A DNA stretch of 9,929 nucleotides, taken from contig JAEEIQ010000097.1 in the NCBI GenBank assembly GCA_016281435.1, positions 1-9,929 of the forward strand, in the 5' to 3' direction. A program made the translations under genes and the position numbers. The notes under the pieces were generated by a model. It was not told the DNA's origin and made no database searches. It was given only the letters and a program-made list of their open reading frames with translations. This document shows positions 4,822 to 9,929 of the stretch, piece after piece. Source of the stretch: Bacteroidales bacterium. Lineage in GTDB: Bacteria > Bacteroidota > Bacteroidia > Bacteroidales > UBA932. The stretch's first letter is position 1, and every line of letters starts with the position of its first letter.

Positions 4822-5502
4822 CTATTTCCGGACGAAAGCTTTCAACAGGGTGGACACCTGGGCCCTTACCACGGACTTTTTCAAGGGACTTATCTCCCTC
4901 TCGGGAGAATCATCATAGAACACAATCCTGTCTTCTTCCGCATCGACGACTATCGCCCAGATACTTGAACTGTTACGGTACGGTGCGGAATAAGAATAAC
5001 CGCCACCGCCCAGCAGCGCGGAAACCACTCCCGTGACAATGCCGAGGGCCACTCCGACGGCGATATCCTTCCTGTACCCCCTGACATCCCTGTCCATGCC
5101 GTCCGAAACAAGGATCAAGCCGTAACGCATCCCTTCGGCTTCAAGCCTGCGGTCGATCGCATCCGGAACGGGAACGAGAAAGGACATCCTGCGGGATGGC
5201 TGCCCTATGACCATCCGGGCGAAGTCCTTGATTGACGAAGCCTCCTGAAAGTCCGTCCCGAGCACCTTCACCACCGGCACTCCGCTTTCCAGCACCGCCT
5301 CCTTCAGGACCGAAGATGCCACGGCGGAAAGCGAATCGTGGAAAACGGTCATGCCTTTTTCGTCGATATAGTTGACGTACGAATCAGGGGTGAACAAAGC
5401 CATTTCCCCGACCTGACCGGCAGAAAAGCCGACGGCATAGCGCGATGAGGCGCAGGAACATAACAGGGCCGCAGCAAGCAGCACGGACGGAATGTGTTTC
5501 AT
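4822..5502 (-). CDS. Lipoprotein of unknown function
   Basis: I do not recognise this 226-residue protein. It starts with a lipoprotein signal (MKHIPSVLLAAALLCSC); Cys17 fits the lipobox (L-C-S-C) better than Cys15. The rest is mostly mixed alpha/beta in character. A hydrophobic, glycine-rich stretch lies at about 147-167 (IAVGVALGIVTGVVSALLGGG), long enough to enter a membrane or form a glycine-zipper contact. A charged C-terminus follows. The ATG at 5520 would add six residues, but a -7 promoter element (5515-5508) lies between the two ATGs, so 5502 is the better start. It is divergent from the mutL operon, with 33 bases between start codons. The queuosine pair lies downstream on the same strand, 91 bases away with its own candidate riboswitch. 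Confidence 0.8.
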   Translation of the reverse strand: MKHIPSVLLAAALLCSCASSRYAVGFSAGQVGEMALFTPDSYVNYIDEKGMTVFHDSLSAVASSVLKEAVLESGVPVVKVLGTDFQEASSIKDFARMVIGQPSRRMSFLVPVPDAIDRRLEAEGMRYGLILVSDGMDRDVRGYRKDIAVGVALGIVTGVVSALLGGGGYSYSAPYRNSSSIWAIVVDAEEDRIVFYDDSPEREISPLKKSVVRAQVSTLLKAFVRK

Positions 5503-5527
5503 AACTGCAAATTTATTCATATTTTTG
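5497..5527 (+). promoter_or_regulatory. Promoter of the mutL operon (TTTC-N19-TATTTTTG)
   Basis: TATTTTTG at 5520-5527 is a perfect -7 element. TTTC at 5497-5500 is a one-mismatch -33 element at the right 19-base spacing. The ATG follows eight bases after the -7 element. The site lies back to back with the minus-strand -7 element at 5508-5515, so the two polymerases would compete. Confidence 0.55.
5508..5515 (-). promoter_or_regulatory. -7 promoter element (TAAATTTG) of the lipoprotein gene
   Basis: This is a perfect TAnnTTTG on the minus strand, ending five bases before the ATG at 5502. It decides that start over the ATG at 5520. A convincing -33 element is not seen. Confidence 0.5.
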
Positions 5528-5535
5528 TGAAAGTT

Positions 5536-5832
5536 ATGGGATTATTCAATTTCTTCGGCGAACAGGAGCACAAAGTGTTCGATTACAAGCCGATATACTA
5601 CGACAAGGAAAAGGAAGAACTCAAGAAAAAGTTCGGCCGGGTCGACGGCAGCCTTGAAAAAGAAGACGGCGCCTACGTCCCCGGATCGTACATCAAGGGC
5701 TCTTTCCGCGACGGCGCGTACCAGCGCACCCGCAGCAGCGCCGGGAAGGCGTCGAACATCATAGGCCTGGTGGCCCTGCTGCTCGTGGTCGCAGTCCTTT
5801 TCTACATCGCAAAATTCTATTCTCTGCTATAA
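5536..5832 (+). CDS. Small tail-anchored membrane protein, first gene of the mutL operon
   Basis: The 98-residue product has a soluble, charged N-terminal part and one hydrophobic segment near its C-terminus (about 75-92, IIGLVALLLVVAVLFYIA), leaving only a few residues beyond. This is a tail-anchored layout with the N-terminus in the cytoplasm. The segment FDYKPIYYDKEKEELKKKFG (15-34) resembles short proteins next to mutL in other Bacteroidota, as far as I recall; none has a known function. The ATG at 5536 is preferred over upstream in-frame starts because it follows the -7 element at the usual distance of this window. Its TAA shares one base with the mutL ATG (TAATG), so mutL translation probably depends on it. 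Confidence 0.82.
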   Translation: MGLFNFFGEQEHKVFDYKPIYYDKEKEELKKKFGRVDGSLEKEDGAYVPGSYIKGSFRDGAYQRTRSSAGKASNIIGLVALLLVVAVLFYIAKFYSLL

Positions 5833-7640
5833 TGGGCAAACTCCAGGTACTTCCCGTCTCCATCGCCAACATGATAGCTGCGGGGGAGGTCGTAGGCCGG
5901 CCTGCTTCCGTGGTCAAGGAGCTCATGGAGAATGCCGTGGACGCGGGCGCGGACAAGATCGACGTCATCGTCACGGACGCCGGACGCACCCTCATCCAGG
6001 TCATAGACAATGGCTGCGGGATGAGTCCGGAAGACGCCGTGCTCTGCTTCGAGAGGCATGCCACCTCGAAGATAGCCTCCGCCGAAGACCTCGAGGCCAT
6101 ACGGACATACGGCTTCCGCGGTGAGGCCCTCGCTTCGATAGCGGCCGTAGCCGAAGTCAGCCTGAAGACCCGCCGCAGGGATGATGAAACCGCGACAAAG
6201 GTCCACATCGGCGAATTCGGAGCAGTCGAAAGCAGCCCCTGCGCTGCTCCTTACGGCTCCAACTTCGAGATAAGGAACCTCTTCTACAACACCCCCGCGA
6301 GGCGCAAGTTCCTCAAGTCCGACAACGTCGAACTCAAGCACATAATCGAAGAGTTCACGCGCATCGCGATGATACGTCCGTCGCTTGCGTTCTCGCTCAG
6401 CCACAACGGGAAGGACATATTCGTACTGAAGAAGGCCAACTCGCTGAAATTCCGCATCCTGGACCTCCTCGGCAAGAACGTTGCCGGAGACCTCGTGGAC
6501 CTTTCCTCCGAGACATCCATAATCAAGGTCAGCGGCTTTCTCGGCAAGCCAGAGGCCGCGCGCAAAACCCTCGGCAACCAGTTCTTCTTCATCAACGGGC
6601 GCTTCTTCCGCAGCTCCTACATGCACAGGGCCGTGATGAAAGCCTACGAGGAGATGACCCCGGAAGGGATGACCCCTTCATACTTCATCTTCCTTGAAAC
6701 CGACCCGCACGGGGTTGACGTGAACATCCACCCGACAAAGACGGAAGTCAAGTTCGAAGATGAATCCGTCGTCTTCCAGGTCATCTACGCCTGCGTGCGG
6801 GAGACCCTCGGGCGCAACAGCTTCGGAGCCAGCATAGACTTCGACACGGAAGGCGAGGTCCGGATGCCCGTCCTCGGAGGCAGCTTCTCCGAATTCAAGC
6901 CGGACGCGGCAGCCCCCATGCCGGACCTGGACCTGTCCTACGATCCCTTTGCCGACTTCACCGCCCCTGCAGCTGGCGGGCACCCGCAGGCCGGAGGCAG
7001 CCCGGCTCCGGGAGCCGGTTTTTATGCACAGAAGCGGGACGACTACGGTGCGCTCTTCGAAGAGAAGGCAGCCCCGATGGCCCGCGTGATGATCCTGCAG
7101 GGCAAGTACATAATCACCCCGGCGGCTTCCGGGATGATGGTGGTCAACGTGCACCGGGCCCTTGAGCGCATATTCTATGACCGCGCCCTGAAGGCCCTGA
7201 GAGCCGAGAAGCACGTGACCCAGACCGCCCTGTTCCCGGTCGAGGTACAAGTCGGAGCAGCGAACAGGACCCTTTTCGACGGGAATGCGGAACTTCTTGC
7301 CTCGCTCGGCTTCGACATCGCCCCGGAAGGGACGGATTCCGTGGTCGTAAGCGGCGTCCCGGAAGGCTTCTCCTGCGAACCGGGGAAGATAGGCCGGCTG
7401 GTCGAGGACCTCGTCCTCATCCTAAGCGACGGGGCGGAAGGCCTGCCGGAGATGATGGAGGCGCGGATGGCGGAGAAGTTCGCCACCCTCGGTGCGACCT
7501 CGGCCGCAAAACTTGAATCACCGGTGGAGGCGCAGAGCATCGTCGACACCCTTTTCGGCAGCGAGAATGCCGAATTCACCCCTACGGGAAGGCGCATCGT
7601 AAGCATCATCCCGATGGACGAAATAGATAAAAAATTCTGA
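5832..7640 (+). CDS. mutL: DNA mismatch repair protein MutL
   Basis: MutL links mismatch-bound MutS to strand removal. The 602-residue protein has the GHKL ATPase in residues 1-330: catalytic Glu30 and Asn34 (KELMENAVDAGA), DNGCGM at 59-64, ATSKI at 77-81 and YGFRGEAL at 93-100. A Pro/Gly/Ala-rich linker spans about 345-410, then a C-terminal dimerisation domain. A likely beta-clamp-binding motif, QTALFP, lies at 464-469. The metal-binding endonuclease motif DQHAxxERxxxE is degraded to NVHRALERIFYD at 439-450: Asp and Gln are gone, and the last Glu is Asp. The C-terminal CPHGRP motif reads TPTGRR at 583-588. So the ATPase looks intact but nicking activity doubtful. Gene junctions on both sides are tight: one-base overlap upstream, two bases to the rhomboid gene. 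Confidence 0.97.
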   Translation: MGKLQVLPVSIANMIAAGEVVGRPASVVKELMENAVDAGADKIDVIVTDAGRTLIQVIDNGCGMSPEDAVLCFERHATSKIASAEDLEAIRTYGFRGEALASIAAVAEVSLKTRRRDDETATKVHIGEFGAVESSPCAAPYGSNFEIRNLFYNTPARRKFLKSDNVELKHIIEEFTRIAMIRPSLAFSLSHNGKDIFVLKKANSLKFRILDLLGKNVAGDLVDLSSETSIIKVSGFLGKPEAARKTLGNQFFFINGRFFRSSYMHRAVMKAYEEMTPEGMTPSYFIFLETDPHGVDVNIHPTKTEVKFEDESVVFQVIYACVRETLGRNSFGASIDFDTEGEVRMPVLGGSFSEFKPDAAAPMPDLDLSYDPFADFTAPAAGGHPQAGGSPAPGAGFYAQKRDDYGALFEEKAAPMARVMILQGKYIITPAASGMMVVNVHRALERIFYDRALKALRAEKHVTQTALFPVEVQVGAANRTLFDGNAELLASLGFDIAPEGTDSVVVSGVPEGFSCEPGKIGRLVEDLVLILSDGAEGLPEMMEARMAEKFATLGATSAAKLESPVEAQSIVDTLFGSENAEFTPTGRRIVSIIPMDEIDKKF

Positions 7641-7642
7641 GA

Positions 7643-8317
7643 ATGCAGTTCCTGAACAACATACCGAGGGTTACGAAGAACCTCATAATAATCAACGTGA
7701 TCATCTTCCTGGCCACCCTGGTCAACAAGGAATTCATGATCTCGAACTTCGCGCTCTTCTACCCCAAATCGCATTGGTTCCACTGGTGGCAGGTCATCAC
7801 CCACATGTTCATGCACGGGAATTTCTGGCACATATTCTTCAACATGTACACCCTGTTCATCTTCGGCTGCGTGGTCGAAAGGATAATAGGTGAAAGGAAA
7901 TTCCTGACCTTCTACATGGTCTGCGGACTCGGAGCGGCCGCGCTGCACCTCGGCGTCGAAGCCCTCCAGGCCCAGGGCTACCTCAACGCCATCGCAGAAG
8001 GCTCGACCCGCGCCGCGGACAGCTACATGACCCTGAAGTCCACCCCGACCGTGGGCGCCTCCGGAGCCATCTACGGCGTGCTGATCGGCTACGCCATGCT
8101 CTTCCCGGACTCCAGACTCACCCTGCTGTTCCCGCCCGTGACGCTGAGCGCAAAATGGATGGTAATCATATTCGCGGCCATCGAACTGGTGACCGGAGTC
8201 ACCGGCACCGCTGCCGGAGTGGCGCATTTCGCCCATCTCGGCGGCATGCTGATAGGCTGGATGCTGATCAGGTACTGGAAGAAGAAAGGAACTCTTTTCA
8301 ACAGGGAGAATCTATGA
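7643..8317 (+). CDS. Rhomboid-family intramembrane serine protease
   Basis: The product has 224 residues with about six membrane segments. The rhomboid core is complete: HMFMHGNFWHIFFNM at 54-68 (the conserved His/Asn region of the second segment), the catalytic serine Ser140 in GASGAIYG, and the catalytic histidine His198 in AHFAHLGGMLIG of the last segment. It would cleave transmembrane proteins within or near the inner membrane; the substrate is unknown. A hydrophilic insert of about 30 residues (104-135) sits before the serine segment. The C-terminus (YWKKKGTLFNRENL) is basic and probably cytoplasmic. It starts two bases after mutL stops, and its TGA overlaps the next ATG (ATGA). Confidence 0.93.
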   Translation: MQFLNNIPRVTKNLIIINVIIFLATLVNKEFMISNFALFYPKSHWFHWWQVITHMFMHGNFWHIFFNMYTLFIFGCVVERIIGERKFLTFYMVCGLGAAALHLGVEALQAQGYLNAIAEGSTRAADSYMTLKSTPTVGASGAIYGVLIGYAMLFPDSRLTLLFPPVTLSAKWMVIIFAAIELVTGVTGTAAGVAHFAHLGGMLIGWMLIRYWKKKGTLFNRENL

Positions 8318-8883
8318 CGGACGAACAAGTTCTGGCCGAGGCGCTGAAAGTGCTGAAGGAAGGTGGGACCATTCTTTATCCCACCGACACCGTATGGGGT
8401 ATAGGATGTGACGCGACCAACGCCGACGCCGTCGCGAAGGTCTACGCGATCAAGCGCCGCTCCGAGGCGAAGTCCCTCGTGCTGCTGGCCGCGGACCTCG
8501 ACATGGTGGCCCGCTACGTGCGGCAGATCCCGCCCATGGCGATAGACCTCGTGGAGGTCAACGACGTTCCCATGACCATAATTTATCCGGAAGGCATCGG
8601 GCTGGCCTCCAACGCGGTGGCCGAAGACGGCTCGGTCGGGATACGCATCCCGATGAGCGATTTCTGCCTGGGCCTGCTGCGCAAGTTCCGCCGCCCCATA
8701 GTCAGCACTTCCGCCAACATCTCCGGCGAACCGACTCCGAAAGCTTTCAAGGACATCAGCCCGGAGATAGTCTCCGCCGTTGACTTCGCCGTCCCGGGAA
8801 GGTTCGCCAAGGGCTCTACCGGAAAGGCGTCGCAGATAATAAAGGTCGGTCTCGGAGGCGAGATCGAAATCATACGGGGCTAG
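8314..8883 (+). CDS. tsaC: L-threonylcarbamoyladenylate synthase, TsaC/Sua5/YrdC family
   Basis: The 189-residue protein should make threonylcarbamoyl-AMP from threonine, bicarbonate and ATP, the first step of the t6A37 modification of tRNAs reading ANN codons. It is single-domain, TsaC-like in size, without a Sua5 C-terminal domain. Seen motifs are GGTILYPTDTVWGIGCDA (17-34), the KxR motif at Lys47/Arg49 with Lys53, GIRIP at 109-113 and STSANISG at 131-138 (SxN, Ser133/Asn135). These are the nucleotide and threonine-binding residues of the family. The ATG at 8314 is chosen because the longer frame upstream is only the rhomboid gene in another frame and lacks homology. YciO paralogues look similar, but the motif set fits TsaC better. 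The next gene starts three bases after its stop. Confidence 0.9.
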   Translation: MTDEQVLAEALKVLKEGGTILYPTDTVWGIGCDATNADAVAKVYAIKRRSEAKSLVLLAADLDMVARYVRQIPPMAIDLVEVNDVPMTIIYPEGIGLASNAVAEDGSVGIRIPMSDFCLGLLRKFRRPIVSTSANISGEPTPKAFKDISPEIVSAVDFAVPGRFAKGSTGKASQIIKVGLGGEIEIIRG

Positions 8884-8886
8884 GGT

Positions 8887-9609
8887 ATGGAACTGTTCTG
8901 GTGTCCCTGTCCCGAAGACGGCCTGTGCCGCCTCGACGAAGAAGAATCCGCGCATTGCGTCCGCGTGCTGAGGCATAGGGAAGGCGACCTTCTCGACATA
9001 ATCGACGGGCGCGGAAGCCTGCTCCGCTGCCGCCTCGAGGACGCTTCCCCGAAAAAGGCGGTCGCGCGCATCCTCTCTGAAGAAAAGGACTGGGGAGGGC
9101 ATCCGTATCGCCTTACCCTCGCCGTATGCCCGACGAAGAACAACGAGCGTTTCGAATGGTTCGTCGAAAAGGCCGTGGAGACGGGCGTGGACGTGATTGC
9201 TCCCGTTATTGGAGAACGCTCTGAAAGAAAGGTCTACAAGACCGTGCGGGCCGAAAAGATAGCCCTTTCGGCGACGAAACAGTCCCTGAAAGCCCGGCTG
9301 CCGGTGATCTGCGAACCCGTCTCCGTCAAGGATTTCATCGCATCCTGCGGGAGCGGACTTCGGATGATTGCCTGCTGCTTCGAAGACGAGGCGCACCCGC
9401 GCCGCAGCATCAGGCAGGCCCTTGAAGAATGGGCAGGAGAGTCCGGATACACTGTCCTCATAGGCCCTGAAGGGGATTTCTCCCCTGCCGAGCTCGCGGC
9501 CGCAATCGAGGCCGGCTTTGTCCCGGTGCATCTGGGAGCCTCCCGCCTGCGCACCGAAACCGCCGCGCTGACCGCCGCCCAGGCCGTGTATTTCAAGCAC
9601 ATGGACTGA
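8887..9609 (+). CDS. rsmE: 16S rRNA (uracil-1498-N3)-methyltransferase RsmE
   Basis: RsmE methylates N3 of U1498 in 16S rRNA of the 30S subunit using S-adenosylmethionine. The 240-residue length is normal. An N-terminal PUA-like RNA-binding part includes HCVRVLRH (23-30). The SPOUT catalytic domain follows: TKNNERFEWFVEKAVETGVD (83-102), GERSER (109-114), KQSLKARLP (131-139), the SAM-binding knot loops GPEGDFSPAEL (193-203) and LGASRLRTETAAL (216-228). It is cytoplasmic. The gene shares one base with the next start (TGATG). Its place after tsaC puts two translation-apparatus modification enzymes together in one operon. Confidence 0.96.
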   Translation: MELFWCPCPEDGLCRLDEEESAHCVRVLRHREGDLLDIIDGRGSLLRCRLEDASPKKAVARILSEEKDWGGHPYRLTLAVCPTKNNERFEWFVEKAVETGVDVIAPVIGERSERKVYKTVRAEKIALSATKQSLKARLPVICEPVSVKDFIASCGSGLRMIACCFEDEAHPRRSIRQALEEWAGESGYTVLIGPEGDFSPAELAAAIEAGFVPVHLGASRLRTETAALTAAQAVYFKHMD

Positions 9610-9929
9610 TGCACACAAGGATCATCCTCGCTGTTATACTAGGCTACTTCGCCCTGCTGATGTTCGTCAGCCGGCTGACGACGCGCAAATCCGCATCCGG
9701 CAGCAAGGTCTTCTTCAACGGCGGACGCCAGTCCCCTTGGTGGGCCGTGGCCATCTCGATGATAGGGACCTCGATCTCCGGCGTGACCTTCGTCTCCGTC
9801 CCGGGAATGGTCGCCGCGTCGCAGTTCTCGTACATGCAGATGGTCCTCGGATTCATCGCCGGCTATGCCGCCGTGGCCTTCATCCTGCTGCCGCTGTACT
9901 ACAACCTGAAAAGCATCTACGCCTTCCTC
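9609..9929 (+). CDS. Sodium:solute symporter (SSS family), N-terminal 107 residues
   Basis: The frame is open to the window edge. The first hydrophobic segment starts at residue 4 (RIILAVILGYFALLMFVSRL). The family landmark follows: FFNGGRQSPWWAVAISMIGTSISGVTFVSVPGMV (about 35-68), covering the conserved loop and the second segment with the sodium-site Ser/Thr region. A third segment begins near 78. SSS proteins couple sodium influx to uptake of sugars, amino acids, organic acids or nucleosides; the substrate is not readable from this part. The ATG shares its A with the rsmE stop (TGATG), so it belongs to the same operon. The gene is cut by the window, not visibly broken. Confidence 0.93.
   Translation, partial: MHTRIILAVILGYFALLMFVSRLTTRKSASGSKVFFNGGRQSPWWAVAISMIGTSISGVTFVSVPGMVAASQFSYMQMVLGFIAGYAAVAFILLPLYYNLKSIYAFL

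Noticed and set aside
4116..5036. Plus-strand open frame of 306 codons across yhhQ and the lipoprotein gene
   Set aside because: His/Glu/Arg-rich shadow of two minus-strand genes with clear signal or family motifs.
5503..5520. ATG at 5520 as the start of the lipoprotein
   Set aside because: A perfect -7 promoter element lies between it and the ATG at 5502, and the signal peptide is better formed from 5502.
8089..9618. Long open frame (509 codons) on the minus strand
   Set aside because: It lies antisense to the TsaC-family and rsmE genes, whose family motifs are intact; the translation is rich in Arg, His, Gly and lacks any family motif. High G+C explains the absence of stops.

Overview
The window reads as a G+C-rich member of the Bacteroidota, most likely Bacteroidales; I would not go below order. 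The evidence is four TAnnTTTG promoter elements just upstream of start codons, almost no Shine-Dalgarno sequences, a lipoprotein with the 'VQFAPGNLGYD' type of N-terminus, a fragment of a Reg_prop (hybrid two-component) sensor, a tRNA without encoded CCA, and family-typical versions of MutL, RsmE and the SSS transporter. It looks like ordinary chromosome: I see no IS, CRISPR, phage or plasmid gene.

Layout. 1-202 (-) is the 5' end of a lipoprotein gene. 340-684 (+) is a gene that starts like a Reg_prop sensor and stops after about one propeller repeat, so it is probably a decayed remnant. 685-916 has no gene but several hairpins. 917-990 (+) is a tRNA with anticodon CAT, followed by a clear intrinsic terminator at 1055-1088. 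1091-1370 has no credible gene and is rich in inverted repeats: four alternating copies of one 8-base arm can form mutually exclusive hairpins, the last followed by a T tract. 1491-3627 (+) is a two-gene unit: a GH3 beta-N-acetylhexosaminidase (NagZ type) overlapping a Tat-exported calcineurin-like metallophosphoesterase. It meets head-on, six bases apart, a minus-strand pair for queuosine precursors: a YhhQ-family transporter (4730-4086) overlapping QueF (4089-3634). The bases just before the transporter start fold like a preQ1-I riboswitch. 4822-5502 (-) is a lipoprotein of unknown function.

5536 to the right edge (+) is a tightly packed operon of six genes: a small tail-anchored membrane protein, MutL, a rhomboid protease, a TsaC/Sua5-family enzyme, RsmE, and the start of a sodium:solute symporter. 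Junctions overlap by 1-4 bases or are 2-3 bases apart, so translation is probably coupled throughout. The unit mixes mismatch repair, tRNA t6A synthesis, 16S rRNA methylation and membrane proteolysis, which suggests shared housekeeping expression rather than one pathway.

The points most worth checking are the attenuator-like RNA at 1199-1367, the candidate preQ1 riboswitch, -7 elements placed 5-8 bases before four start codons (implying leaderless mRNAs), a MutL whose endonuclease motifs are degraded, and the T-loop of the tRNA.
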